64,000 nucleotides of DNA. Origin: Methanoregula sp. (lineage in GTDB: Archaea > Halobacteriota > Methanomicrobia > Methanomicrobiales > Methanospirillaceae). Positions 1-8,046 of this stretch are shown here, in pieces. The translations under genes and the position numbers were made by a program. The notes beneath the pieces were generated by a model. That model made no database searches, was not told where the DNA came from, and saw only the letters and a program-made list of their open reading frames with translations. How positions within the stretch are numbered: position 1 is the stretch's first letter; each line of letters begins with the position of its first letter. The DNA is taken from contig NZ_JAQTQD010000006.1 of the NCBI RefSeq assembly GCF_028712425.1, positions 1 through 64,000 of the forward strand, given 5' to 3'.

Positions 1-51
1 TACTTCTCCGCCCTGAATCCAGTGCTCGTCCGGCCCCTCAACCAAAATGGT

Positions 52-101
52 TTTAATGGTATAATAATAACATGATGAATCAATCCAAAAGGAAATGAAT
101 C
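52..101 (+). promoter_or_regulatory. Promoter and RBS of the first regulator gene
   Basis: An A/T-rich TATA-like block lies at about 58-70, roughly 35 bp before the ATG at 102, which is normal archaeal spacing. A GGAAA purine run at 90-94 can serve as ribosome binding site. Bases 1-50 keep an open frame on both strands, so a neighbouring gene may end or start there, but I cannot decide which. Confidence 0.5.
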
Positions 102-473
102 ATGATCGAAAAAACAATCCACCTGTTTACGGACAAGGAAGAGGAATTCATCAACCTCCTTGTCAGGATCGGAACAAAGCAGACCATCGCAAAGACGCTC
201 GTGCTTTTTGCAAGACTGAAGAAGGCCACAAGCTATGACATCGAACACGGGGCAGACCTCCGCCAGCCTGAGGTGAGTGTTGCGGTGAAGTACCTTGAAG
301 GGAAAGGATGGATCGAGAACCGGGAATCCGTTACCCCTACTAAGGGGCGCCCGATAAAGATCTGGACCCTGAAGGTTCCGGTAAAGAAGATCCTTGATAC
401 CATCAGGATGGAGAAAGAGGACGAGCTGAACTCACGACTGGAGATGATCCGGAAGGTACGGAGTTTTGCGTGA
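102..473 (+). CDS. Winged-helix transcriptional regulator (ArsR/TrmB-like)
   Basis: A 123-residue protein with one winged-helix DNA-binding domain filling about residues 30-95. The segment ATSYDIEHGADLRQPEVSVA reads as helix-turn-helix, followed by YLEGKGWIENR and a basic wing (TPTKGRPIKIW). The C-terminal 30 residues are charged and probably helical, which suits a dimerisation helix. There is no ligand domain or Cys metal site, so the signal it answers is unknown. It stands alone, upstream of a convergent cupin/sirohaem operon. The small size and fold are typical of methanogen regulators; the family is assigned by fold and not by a diagnostic motif. Confidence 0.75.
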   Translation: MIEKTIHLFTDKEEEFINLLVRIGTKQTIAKTLVLFARLKKATSYDIEHGADLRQPEVSVAVKYLEGKGWIENRESVTPTKGRPIKIWTLKVPVKKILDTIRMEKEDELNSRLEMIRKVRSFA

Positions 474-645
474 ATGGCCGGAATCCCGGCCTGATACCTT
501 TTTTCAACCCGTGGCACTCTCTTTCGCGCAGGTTTACCAACCCGGGCATGGACTGTACACGAGGACCGGCATTTCCTCTCACATTCCGCAAAGAACAACA
601 ACACCGTGCAAAGCTCCGCTCTGCGACCGGCTCATTTAAAAAAAG

Positions 646-990
646 TTACAGGAGTCTGGAGTCTTTTCCTTTTCCCGTGGTAAGCATCTTCACGACCAGA
701 ACTCGAAATACTGCTTTGCTCTCGTTCTTCCAGGTGTGAGCAATCATCGCAGGACTCTCCACAACAGAGTCCCTGCCAACGCTCTGCCGCTCCTCACCGA
801 TTTCAACAACGCCCGTTCCTTCAAGCACATAGAAGAAGACATCGACCGGTGTGACATGTTTCTTGAGCGATTCCCCGGGCTTCAGCGTGATGACCACTGC
901 TGCAGTATCAGGGGCTTCGAATACTTTCCGTACATCGACATTGTGCGGGTTTTTCACTGATTCCAGTTTTGCTACTTCAGTGATTTTCAT
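646..990 (-). CDS. Small single-domain cupin protein
   Basis: A 114-residue beta-barrel protein. Cupin motif 1 is recognisable from LKPGESLKKHVTPVDVFFYV (H45) to E57, and motif 2 ends in AMIAHTWKNES (H85). Only part of the usual His/His/Glu metal set is present, so metal binding and any enzyme activity are uncertain. It starts one base after the stop of the upstream sirohaem protein, so the two are almost certainly co-transcribed and probably translationally coupled. The substrate cannot be read from the sequence. Confidence 0.8.
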   Translation of the reverse strand: MKITEVAKLESVKNPHNVDVRKVFEAPDTAAVVITLKPGESLKKHVTPVDVFFYVLEGTGVVEIGEERQSVGRDSVVESPAMIAHTWKNESKAVFRVLVVKMLTTGKGKDSRLL

Positions 991-991
991 C

Positions 992-1678
992 TCATCTCAC
1001 CTGTTCAACTGGTATATAGGGCAGGAGTGATAAGAGCTCGGATCGGATCGTTTCCATCCCGACACGCTCCATAAACCGGGCGGTCCTCTCGTGCGGTTTC
1101 GCCTGGTCGCAGTAATACCCGGCAAGCCTCTCAGCGCAGTCAACCGCATCCGCTGCCGACAGGTTGCGGGCGATGATGTCCGCGAACCTCGGCCGCGTCC
1201 CGGCATTGCCCCCGAAGAGGATCGTCCATCCCTTGTTCGTCCCCATGATCCCGATGTCCCGGGTATGGCTCTCGCCGCAACAGCGGGGGCAGCCCGAAAT
1301 CCCGATCTTGATCTTCGCCGGGAACATCTTGTCCCTGAACCGTTCATCAATCGCCCGGGCCATCGCAATCGCGTCCTGGTTGGCAAATTTGCACATCTCT
1401 GTGCCAAGGCATGCCTGCACGAACTTGACGCATGGGGCGGTCTCGGGTTTGGCGAGCGGCCCCAGTTCATCGATCACCTTCTGCACATCGCCCGGCTGGA
1501 GGCCCACGAGCGCAATCCGCTGGCCGCTCGTCACCTTCAGCATCGGGACCTTATAAGCCCGGGCGACCTGTGCGACCTTCTCAAGATCTTCCGGCGTCAC
1601 GAGGCCGGCCGGCATCCATGTCACGACCGCATAAGTCATCCCGTCGCGTTGCCGGATCGCTCCTTTCGGATCTGCCAT
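992..1678 (-). CDS. Small sirohaem/4Fe-4S sulfite/nitrite reductase-like protein
   Basis: A 228-residue protein of the nitrite/sulfite reductase family in its short archaeal form. An N-terminal ferredoxin-like half (VTWMPAGLVTPEDLEKVAQV, residues 19-38) is followed by the cofactor signature C90-x5-C96 and C130-x3-C134 (GCPRCCGES), which in this family holds a 4Fe-4S cluster coupled to sirohaem. Full assimilatory enzymes are more than twice as long, so this is one half-repeat only. Such short homologues are common in methanogens and their physiological reaction (sulfite, nitrite or another redox role) is mostly unsettled. It leads an operon with the cupin gene. The family is clear; the reaction is not. 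Confidence 0.85.
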   Translation of the reverse strand: MADPKGAIRQRDGMTYAVVTWMPAGLVTPEDLEKVAQVARAYKVPMLKVTSGQRIALVGLQPGDVQKVIDELGPLAKPETAPCVKFVQACLGTEMCKFANQDAIAMARAIDERFRDKMFPAKIKIGISGCPRCCGESHTRDIGIMGTNKGWTILFGGNAGTRPRFADIIARNLSAADAVDCAERLAGYYCDQAKPHERTARFMERVGMETIRSELLSLLPYIPVEQVR

Positions 1679-2186
1679 TTCCCTCTCACCTTCACGATTC
1701 CCTTTTTCCGTTTGGGATTATCTTTATTGTGTCCGGGTACGCATGAACGGGTAATACTGAGGGGGTTTTTGAAAAAAATGCCACGGCCAATGGCTGCAGG
1801 GGTTTCAGGGAGCCTTCCTGACAATTTCAGGCCGGGCCCGGCCCTTCGACCCCCGGCATTTGTTTTCCTGTGACCAGGAATTCCGGAATGGGAACCGGGG
1901 AGGTATTCCGGCACCAGTATCGCAGGTGCCGGCAGACATCATAAATCGTCGTGGAGCAGATCGAATGCCGGTTTGTCGCGGAACAGATACCGATACAGGA
2001 TCTTCTTTATGGCAAAAAGCCAGTCATTCCACACGCATCCACCACCCGTTGGACAGGTATGTCGCCATCAACACAGACCATTGTTTCTGATGCCTGCCGT
2101 AAGCCTCCGTGAAAAACTGGTGGAGAATGCCGGAACGCCGGTTACCGGTTGGAACCGTTTCGCATTCCGGTCATTCCGGCAGTATT
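1679..2186. other. Intergenic stretch without a convincing gene
   Basis: About 500 bp. The right-hand promoter of the leftward sirohaem operon probably lies near 1710-1735, where the minus strand reads CAATAAAGATAATC. A 14-bp perfect palindrome, GGCCGGGCCCGGCC, sits at 1830-1843. Short open frames on both strands have no ribosome binding site and look like random reading of the DNA. Confidence 0.4.
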
Positions 2187-2345
2187 CTATGATTTGCTTT
2201 CTTTTTCCTTCATCCAGCATTCATAGTGGTACGTTTTATTGTCTGTCCAGACCGTGTCATCGTGAATTTTCAATAACTGCCCGCACCGATGACACACCTT
2301 CCGTATCCAGGTTACCGGGGTAATTTCCTTCATCATCATCACCAT
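2187..2345 (-). CDS. Tiny zinc-finger-like protein (52 aa)
   Basis: A 52-codon frame that is easy to miss because of its size. It reads MVMMMKEITPVTWIRKVCHR and continues with CGQLL. Cys18 and Cys21 form a CxxC knuckle, and HYEC (His40, Cys43) supplies a second pair, so the spacing fits one bound zinc. Several ATG codons cluster at 2331-2345; the first is given as start, but one at 2333-2339 is equally possible. It lies 65 bp downstream of another small Cys-rich gene on the same strand. Function unknown. Support is the Cys/His pattern, reasonable composition and the neighbours; there is no homologue I can name. Confidence 0.5.
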   Translation of the reverse strand: MVMMMKEITPVTWIRKVCHRCGQLLKIHDDTVWTDNKTYHYECWMKEKESKS

Positions 2346-2410
2346 TTACCTGCTTCGTGGGTACTCTTAACCTTCTTCTCCTCAGGTATTCGCGCCGGTG
2401 TTTTCCGGGT

Positions 2411-2752
2411 TTATTGCGAGAGATACTGTTTTTCCCTTTTTGCGTGTTCATGGATCACGCAGCCCGCCGTAGTACATCTCCAGAGGTTTCTCTCGCCGGA
2501 CCCTGTCCGGATCAGGATCATCGGCCTGCGACATACGCAGCAGAATACCTTTCTTACGGATTCCTTCACGGTCTTTCCCTCGCGCCGGATTACATCGAAA
2601 AGACACGCAATCCCCAGCCGGTCCGGCAGGGCGATGATTGCAGGGCATCCTTTACACTCGCGTGCATCAGCGCACTCCGGCCGGGCCCTGGCCACAAGCG
2701 TCCTCATGTCCTGAACTGCAAGGTAGATCTTCTCCATTTTTTTGTCGCTCAT
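2411..2752 (-). CDS. Uncharacterised Cys-rich zinc-ribbon protein
   Basis: A 113-residue protein with a strong ribosome binding site (GGAGGAT just before the ATG on the minus strand). The N-terminal third has Cys27, Cys33 and Cys36 (ECADARECKGC). The C-terminal part has a zinc-ribbon arrangement: C71-C72-x-C74 and, after about 18 residues, C93-x4-C98 followed by H101 and H103. No membrane segment or signal peptide is seen. It sits in a run of small leftward genes, three of them Cys-rich. I do not recognise the family; nucleic-acid or protein binding through the ribbon is a guess. Confidence 0.7.
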   Translation of the reverse strand: MSDKKMEKIYLAVQDMRTLVARARPECADARECKGCPAIIALPDRLGIACLFDVIRREGKTVKESVRKVFCCVCRRPMILIRTGSGERNLWRCTTAGCVIHEHAKREKQYLSQ

Positions 2753-2856
2753 AAATATCCTCCACCTGATGAAATTTCAGATACGGTTCCCTATTCCCGT
2801 GCTGTCACTGACGGGAATATCCGGACCGTTATGACAATAACCGATGAATACCACCG

Positions 2857-2955
2857 TTATTGAAACAACAATCTTGTCATCACAGCGATGAGACACCAGA
2901 TAATCAGGAGAGCCACAAGTCCCCAGAATATCTGCTCCACCGTATAATATTCCAA
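2857..2955 (-). CDS. Tiny single-span membrane protein (32 aa, TTG start)
   Basis: A frame of 32 codons beginning with TTG, preceded at six bases by a good Shine-Dalgarno match AGGTGA (2962-2967 on the minus strand). The product is a short polar head (MEYYTVEQIF), a hydrophobic span WGLVALLIIWCLIAVM of 16-18 residues and a basic tail TRLLFQ, as expected for a small membrane peptide. The charge pattern suggests the C-terminus is cytoplasmic. An internal GTG at 2938-2940 is an alternative start. Function unknown. Confidence 0.45.
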   Translation of the reverse strand: MEYYTVEQIFWGLVALLIIWCLIAVMTRLLFQ

Positions 2956-3116
2956 ACCGGTTCACCTGCCGTTTTACCCTGTTTTCCGGTCTCCGATCCG
3001 GATTCCATCACATGGTCCGGGAGATACCCGGAACACGCCGCATTGTTCAACCCCGATAAATCCGGAAATTAATCCGACAAGATTTGCCGGCCGGCGATTT
3101 TTCCCCTTAACGTTCA

Positions 3117-3344
3117 CTAGTATGTCCGCCGGGATGATCGTGCGTTCCGGTTCTGTAATAACTGCATGAACTGCGGGTTCCGCGGGCATTCGTACGGATT
3201 TTTACCCTGCTCCGGGTTCCACTTCCCCTCCATCGGGTTGAACCGTGCCGGGCACGATACCTCTTCAACGAGCGGTGAATGTATTCCCGGCACCATCCGG
3301 GTTATGATGTGTTCGCAGTCCCTGCAGAACGAATGAATACTCAT
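3117..3344 (-). CDS. Small Cys-containing orphan protein (75 aa)
   Basis: A 75-residue protein with a credible ribosome binding site (GAGGAAA about eight bases before the ATG). It opens MSIHSFCRDCEHIITRMVPG, giving a CxxC at residues 7-10, with single Cys at 31 and 53 that could complete a metal site. The tail is rich in Asn, Arg and Ser. It is probably cytoplasmic and is the first gene of the leftward group of small proteins. I recognise no family. Confidence 0.6.
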   Translation of the reverse strand: MSIHSFCRDCEHIITRMVPGIHSPLVEEVSCPARFNPMEGKWNPEQGKNPYECPRNPQFMQLLQNRNARSSRRTY

Positions 3345-3747
3345 GGTACGATTTCCTCTTCTGAATAACCATCAGGGATATCCTGACCTATCGTCCGGGC
3401 GATGTTCATTGACTTTTAAATGACGCCCTGTGCAAGCAGAACCGGATGAACAGAAAAGATGAGGAGAGTTATGGTTTTATTGCCGTGGTATAGGGGACTT
3501 TACGATGTTGTATGGTGAATTGAAGGAAGTGTTCAATGTGTAATTATCTTTTAAGCACATCCGGTGTGAGTCATTACACAAAGAAATACACAAGCTCATC
3601 GCATCACTCCCGTATAGTATTGTGCCGGATGACAATAAGTAGTTTCAGGCTCATGGCTGCGGGAATCCCGGGGGACTCCAGGTCAGGGACGATTACGCCA
3701 CTCTTTTCGCTCCCGGGGATTTTTTTGATCAGCCTGATATCAGGAGG
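3345..3747. other. Intergenic stretch, no gene seen
   Basis: About 400 bp between the small-protein group and the UPF0316 gene. It has a moderately A/T-rich centre (3410-3560) that could hold the promoter of the leftward small genes. Frames here are short and without ribosome binding sites. I see no repeat or strong hairpin. Confidence 0.35.
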
Positions 3748-4350
3748 TTACTTCTTCCTGCCCTGGCCGGCAAGGGTGTGCACCATACCCGTGAAGGACC
3801 GGAGTTCCCGCTGTCGGAATACTCCTTCGTTCACGTATCGCACATCCTCGATGGAGAAGAACGCTTTCGGATTGATCCGGTCGATGCGGTCTGTAATATG
3901 GGAGATTTCCGACCGGTTGACAAGGGAAAGGATCATCGTCACGGATCCCCGGGAGCCCAGGGCTTCGATGCAGGTCACTCCATGGTTCTCCTCCTTAAGA
4001 GAGGATACGATTGCATCGCGGGATTCATCAGCTGTGACAATCCGCAGGATAACCATGCCGAGGGATAACCGTTCTTCGACAACGAGCCCGACGTAGGTCC
4101 CCATCGCAAACCCCAGCGCGAACGCGAGAACGTTTGCGATATTGGCAAGGTCGTTCATCACGATCCCGGCCGCGAGCAGCCAGATCACGATCTCGAAGAA
4201 CGCGATCACTGTGGCAAGGAGACGGATCCCTTTTGAAATGAAAACGATGCGTACCGTCTCCATCGTAACATCACAGACGCGGGCCAGAAAGATCAACAGG
4301 GGCAGGATCACCCATGCATACAGTTCGGGGCTGATTATGAAAAGTTCCAT
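3748..4350 (-). CDS. UPF0316 family membrane protein (DUF2179 domain)
   Basis: A 200-residue protein with three membrane segments in its first half (about residues 11-30, 42-62 and 70-92), followed by a soluble DUF2179-type domain with the pattern VTCIEALGSRGSVTMILSLV. The order membrane part then small alpha/beta domain, and the motif DVTMETVRIVFISKG near residue 27, match UPF0316. In bacteria DUF2179 domains are found in membrane proteins of unknown role and may sense small molecules. The gene is alone on its strand; the downstream side holds no partner. Family confident, role unknown. Confidence 0.85.
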   Translation of the reverse strand: MELFIISPELYAWVILPLLIFLARVCDVTMETVRIVFISKGIRLLATVIAFFEIVIWLLAAGIVMNDLANIANVLAFALGFAMGTYVGLVVEERLSLGMVILRIVTADESRDAIVSSLKEENHGVTCIEALGSRGSVTMILSLVNRSEISHITDRIDRINPKAFFSIEDVRYVNEGVFRQRELRSFTGMVHTLAGQGRKK

Positions 4351-4536
4351 TCACTCGCCTAAAGGTGTCATCCATACGAGGACGATAATCAAGGAATATT
4401 GCATAAATCTATATCAACATTCTCTGCACGTTGTGATTTACATATATTGATAGACCGTGAACAATTTTCATAAGAGCATCTGCCGGAGGGAGGTCCCGGC
4501 AGTTCCGGAATATCATCCCGCGAGTCTGAATGCCGC

Positions 4537-4821
4537 ATGCTGTCGCTCCGCCCGTCCCCCGAGCTTACACCGGACGAGATTGAGCGCGGCTTATCCAATA
4601 TCATTTTTGATGGACTTACCACACATGCATTCGTTACGCTCACAAGCGGCATCTTCCTCATCGCGTACGGGAAGGACATGCGGAACTTCTCGACGGCGGG
4701 GGGTATCCGGGACATCATGCGGTTCCCGGTCAACGGTATGGACATCCAGTCCGACAATTACGCCCTGCGGTGCCGGCCCGATCAGAAATCACAGAAGAAC
4801 CGCAACGGACCGGTTCCCTGA
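4537..4821 (+). pseudogene. MFS transporter stub (N-terminal remnant)
   Basis: The first 45 codons resemble the opening of archaeal major-facilitator transporters: a short cytoplasmic lead, then IERGLSNIIFDGLTTHAFVT and LTSGIFLIAY, which is the first membrane helix. After that the frame loses hydrophobicity (GKDMRNFSTAGGIRDIMRFP) and ends after 94 residues, whereas MFS proteins need about 400. The rest of the transporter is absent before the kinase gene at 4938, so this is a deletion remnant. A small functional membrane protein cannot be excluded. Confidence 0.55.
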
Positions 4822-4937
4822 GGGCAGGATACCAGTGCGAATTCCCGGCAGTGCTGGTATAAATATCTGGAATACAAGAGGATACATCCATGGAACTGAT
4901 TTCATGACAATCACCCTTCCGGCCATGGTTGCTGAAC

Positions 4938-6458
4938 ATGCCTGAAAAGATCGCGATACTATACGTTGATGACGAGCCCGATCTGCTCGTGATTGGCAGG
5001 CAGTTCCTCGAAACCCCGGGTGATTTCACAGTAAGTACGGCAGAATCCGTTGCTGATGCCAAGGCTATACTCATTAACAAGCCCTTTGATGCGATTGTCT
5101 CAGACTACCAGATGCCGGGAACGAACGGGATCGAATTCCTGAAGTATGTACGGCAACGATATCCGGACACGCCGTTCATTCTCTTTACCGGCCGGGGCCG
5201 CGAAGAGGTAGTGATCGAAGCAATCAATAACGGTGCGGAGGCCTATCTCCAGAAAGGCGGGGCTCCTCTCCCGCAGTTCGCGGAACTCGCCCAGAAGATC
5301 CGGGTTGCCGTGGACAAGTGCCGCGCCATCAGGGCGCTACAGCGACAGACCGTTGTTCTGGGGGAGCGGGTCAAGGAGCTCGCCTGCCTGTACAAACTGA
5401 CGGAAATCGTTAATGCACCGGAAATATCCCTTGAGGGGATGCTGAAAGAGACAGTCGATCTTATTCCATCGGGTTACCAGCATCCAAAATTTACACGTGC
5501 TCATATCATGTTCAGAGGGGCGGAATTTAGTACGCCGGGATTCCAGCGTTCAATCTGGAACCAGAACTTCCCGCTTTTCGTTGACGGGGAATGGGCCGGA
5601 TCTGTCGAAGTCTCATATAACGGGGAATGGGCCGACGCAAATAGCGCACCGTTTCTGGCAGAGGAGAGCTCCCTTCTCAGGGGTCTCGTTCGCCTTCTGG
5701 AGAATGGTATCGCCCGGAAGATCGCTGATGACCGGCTAAGGGATAACTGCGGAATCAGAGCGCCCGAAACCCTGAATGTTGCCGATCCCGTTCTGAAGGG
5801 CGAACGCGATTTGCGCCTTGCGGCCGAAAAGGATCTGAAACGATCGCGGGCACTGCAGGAGCAGCTGCTCCGCGAGGTCCGGCAGAGCGTGAAGAATAAC
5901 CTGCACACCGTCCACGATCTCCTCGGGCTCCAGTCAAAATATATTCGCGATGACAAGGTCCTCACTGCCCTGCAGGAGAGCCAGAACCGGATAAAAGCGA
6001 TGGCCCTTGTCCACGAAATAGTATACCAGTCCCCGGAAATCGCCAACATCGACCTCGACCTCTATGTAAAATCCCTCGGGAAAAACCTGTTTGAATTTTA
6101 CAGCCGGAAAGGAAGGGAGATTATTCTGCGCACCGACATTCCCGGTGTCACTCTCGGCGTGAATACCGCAATTCCTATCGGCCTGATTCTCAATGAGCTG
6201 ATGTCGAATGCGTTGAAACATGCATTCCCGAACAGGAACACCGGGGAGATCTTCATCAGGGTCCGGAAAAAGGACCGGAACATTTCTATCGGGTTCCGCG
6301 ATGACGGGGCGGGGATGCCACGTGACCTGAACTGGCGCGACACCAGGTCGCTGGGACTCCGCATGGTCTTCTCAATCGTGGGGCAGATGAAAGGCACGAT
6401 CGGTCTCGACCGCAGCAGGGGGACGGAATTTTCCATGGTGCTGGAAGAGCGGAAATGA
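4938..6458 (+). CDS. Receiver-histidine kinase hybrid with degenerate H-box
   Basis: A 506-residue soluble signalling protein. Residues 1-120 are a response-regulator receiver with acidic pocket D11-D12, phospho-acceptor D56 (AIVSDYQMP), T84 and K106. A middle region (about 140-270) is GAF-like. Residues 300-380 match the HisKA_2 dimerisation domain and 400-503 an HATPase with N-box NELMSNALKHAF, G1 DDGAGMP and G2 SLGLRM. The usual HHRVKNN phospho-acceptor motif is replaced by R315-Q316-SVKNN, so the normal His is missing although the ATP site looks intact. An in-frame TTG lies nine bases upstream, but the ATG gives the normal receiver N-terminus. There is no membrane segment and no partner regulator next to it. 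Confidence 0.88.
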   Translation: MPEKIAILYVDDEPDLLVIGRQFLETPGDFTVSTAESVADAKAILINKPFDAIVSDYQMPGTNGIEFLKYVRQRYPDTPFILFTGRGREEVVIEAINNGAEAYLQKGGAPLPQFAELAQKIRVAVDKCRAIRALQRQTVVLGERVKELACLYKLTEIVNAPEISLEGMLKETVDLIPSGYQHPKFTRAHIMFRGAEFSTPGFQRSIWNQNFPLFVDGEWAGSVEVSYNGEWADANSAPFLAEESSLLRGLVRLLENGIARKIADDRLRDNCGIRAPETLNVADPVLKGERDLRLAAEKDLKRSRALQEQLLREVRQSVKNNLHTVHDLLGLQSKYIRDDKVLTALQESQNRIKAMALVHEIVYQSPEIANIDLDLYVKSLGKNLFEFYSRKGREIILRTDIPGVTLGVNTAIPIGLILNELMSNALKHAFPNRNTGEIFIRVRKKDRNISIGFRDDGAGMPRDLNWRDTRSLGLRMVFSIVGQMKGTIGLDRSRGTEFSMVLEERK

Positions 6459-6540
6459 GGGATATTCCTCATTATAAAGATCGTTCGAAATCAACGTTCT
6501 GATCCTGACCTGTTTCGTCGTTACGTGAAAACCCGGGATG

Positions 6541-7125
6541 TCACAGCACGGTTGATGTAATGATCCCAATAATCTGCTGCGCTGTTGCCGGGTCCAGGAT
6601 CTTCGCAAGCACCAATCCCGCCACTGCCGCGAACACAGCCCAGAACACTTTTTTCACCTGCTCGTTCTTGCCGACGAGGTCGATGACAGAGCCCGTGTCC
6701 GCTTTCATCGCATTGCGGACGAACTTTGGCAGGAAGACAAAGAGCGGAAGGAAGAGGATCGCAGCCCCGATGAACGCGAGCGTTATCTCCGTCCGCCCCG
6801 CAAGAAACAATCCGGCCGGCACGGCAAAGATCCCTGCCAGGAGCGCTGCGAGGCCGACCTCCCCGAACCAGAAGTAATGCCGCTTCTCTGTATAGTTCAC
6901 CCGTTCGGCCTCTGTCAGCGCAGCTATGTCGAAAATGCCGATGACAGAAAGCATCCCGTACCAGACCGCGTGCGTCTCCTCCGGGTCAGCGACAATGCCG
7001 AGAAAGAGGATGCCAACCGGTATGACCATAAGGATCAGCGGCAGGTGCGCGAGAAGAAAAATGAGGGCGAGCAGGAGCCCGGTACCGCAGATCGCAGCCC
7101 GGGTCTGCCATTCTGATTCGAACAT
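6541..7125 (-). CDS. Orphan multi-span membrane protein
   Basis: A 194-residue membrane protein. The start at 7125 is chosen for its strong GGAGG Shine-Dalgarno six bases upstream; the longer open frame upstream is out-of-family sequence. It opens MFESEWQTRAAICG, then has about five hydrophobic segments (roughly residues 12-45, 60-75, 92-115, 118-137 and 165-190), with a charged loop NAMKADTGSVIDLVGKNEQ before the last span. A decayed paralogue lies at 13025-13411. It is the last of four leftward orphan genes that may form one transcript. I do not recognise the family. Confidence 0.7.
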   Translation of the reverse strand: MFESEWQTRAAICGTGLLLALIFLLAHLPLILMVIPVGILFLGIVADPEETHAVWYGMLSVIGIFDIAALTEAERVNYTEKRHYFWFGEVGLAALLAGIFAVPAGLFLAGRTEITLAFIGAAILFLPLFVFLPKFVRNAMKADTGSVIDLVGKNEQVKKVFWAVFAAVAGLVLAKILDPATAQQIIGIITSTVL

Positions 7126-7168
7126 CAGCGTCCCTCCGGAACCTAACATTCGTAGATGATCATTGTCC

Positions 7169-7648
7169 TCACTCCCGGTTTTCACTCGTGTCCGCTGCGA
7201 TGGCGAACTCGTAGACCGGGCTGATGTACCCGTGGTTTTGTGGGGAAAAGTCCCGCTTCTTCCCGCGCTGGATGATCTTCCGGCGGGCTGTCCTGATCCG
7301 TACCGTGTGGATGCCCGGGGCCCGGGGATAGACCCTGCGGCCATCGATATCCGTCATCTTCTGGTACGGCGGGATTTCGAACCAGTCCGGCCAGAAGCGG
7401 ACACCTTTCGGGATGTCCGATTCCCGGAAGAGATCCTGCAGGCGCATCGGGGACACATTGTCGTAGATGATGTCCACGATCAGGTCCGTGTCCTCTTCGT
7501 CCGGGTCCAGTTCGAGCTCATAGAAGATCGGGTTGCGCCGTACTTCATCAAGCGTGAGCGGTGTGTCTTTCGTCAGCGGTTCAAGGCCGGAGAAGGTTCC
7601 CCGGTACAGGCCGGTCACGGTCGCGACCGGTTTGTTCTCATTAATCAT
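7169..7648 (-). CDS. Uncharacterised soluble protein (159 aa)
   Basis: A 159-residue acidic protein without signal peptide or membrane segment. The middle is rich in Asp/Glu (ELELDPDEEDTDLIVDIIYD), and the C-terminal third is basic (RTARRKIIQRGKKRDFSPQN), ending in a polar tail. The start codon overlaps the last eight bases of the small membrane protein upstream, so the two are coupled. It belongs to the orphan four-gene group 6541-8653. No family recognised; a structural or binding role in a membrane-associated assembly is only a guess from its neighbours. Confidence 0.65.
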   Translation of the reverse strand: MINENKPVATVTGLYRGTFSGLEPLTKDTPLTLDEVRRNPIFYELELDPDEEDTDLIVDIIYDNVSPMRLQDLFRESDIPKGVRFWPDWFEIPPYQKMTDIDGRRVYPRAPGIHTVRIRTARRKIIQRGKKRDFSPQNHGYISPVYEFAIAADTSENRE

Positions 7649-7802
7649 GATATACCTCCATTATTCGTTCGTGCTCGTCCCTCAGTCGTTTGAACTCCTC
7701 CACGATCTCATCGTACCTGCCGATCCGCTGGTGGATCATGAACAGGATGGGATAGAGGGGAAGGACAACGCCGAGGAGGAGCCCGAGGATTTCTGTTTCC
7801 AT
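7641..7802 (-). CDS. Small holin/YvrJ-like membrane protein (53 aa)
   Basis: Taken from the ATG at 7802, the product is 53 residues: an N-terminal hydrophobic span (ETEILGLLLGVVLPLYPILF) followed by a charged amphipathic helix ending EEFKRLRDEHERIMEVYHD. This layout, one span then a coiled-coil-like tail, is that of BhlA/YvrJ-type holin-like proteins of bacteria, but the sequence is too short for firm assignment. The frame open upstream of 7802 runs through repeat DNA and is not counted. The stop overlaps the next gene by eight bases. Confidence 0.6.
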   Translation of the reverse strand: METEILGLLLGVVLPLYPILFMIHQRIGRYDEIVEEFKRLRDEHERIMEVYHD

Positions 7803-7863
7803 GATGGTGTGGCTCCGTGGAAAAAAACCGGAAGAAGAATTGACACCCCCTTGCGCCTCCGAG

Positions 7864-7910
7864 TGGTTCTTCAGAACCATGAGGATGAGAAGAACTCAAA
7901 AGAGTTCTTC
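7864..7910 (+). repeat. Two-hairpin intergenic element, copy 1
   Basis: First hairpin: TGGTTC-TTCA-GAACCA (7864-7879). Second hairpin: GAAGAACTC-AAAA-GAGTTCTTC (7889-7910), a perfect 9-bp stem. A purine-rich linker TGAGGATGA joins them. The same plan recurs at 8047, 8669, 8814, 13601, 52373, 52421 and 52485 with different but still paired stem bases. Confidence 0.8.
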
Positions 7911-7914
7911 GTAG

Positions 7915-8040
7915 ATCCCAGCCCCCAAGGGGGCGGGGGCGCTGAGGATGTCTCAGCATTACCTGTACGAGAATCATCACTGGTTGGACAGGTAATTCTG
8001 GAGTCATCGCTTCGGGGGGGTGCCCACGCGGCGGGGGCTT
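7915..8040 (+). repeat. Longer hairpin-mosaic repeat (family B), divergent copy
   Basis: This shares a block order with 28725-28990 and 38641-38845: a C-run/G-run hairpin (GCCCCC-AA-GGGGGC), a short hairpin with GAT in the loop (TGAG-GATGT-CTCA) and then ATTACCTG. Here ATTACCTGT is matched by a downstream ACAGGTAAT, forming a long stem-loop across 7960-8000. It is bracketed directly by two-hairpin elements on both sides. Similarity to the other copies is partial. Confidence 0.5.
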
Positions 8041-8046
8041 GTCCGA

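Noticed and set aside
1-50. Edge of a neighbouring gene at the window start
   Set aside because: Both strands are open over this short stretch and no motif decides the strand or family.
1830-1843. 14-bp G/C palindrome as a terminator or operator
   Set aside because: Single occurrence, no T run and no gene end close by.
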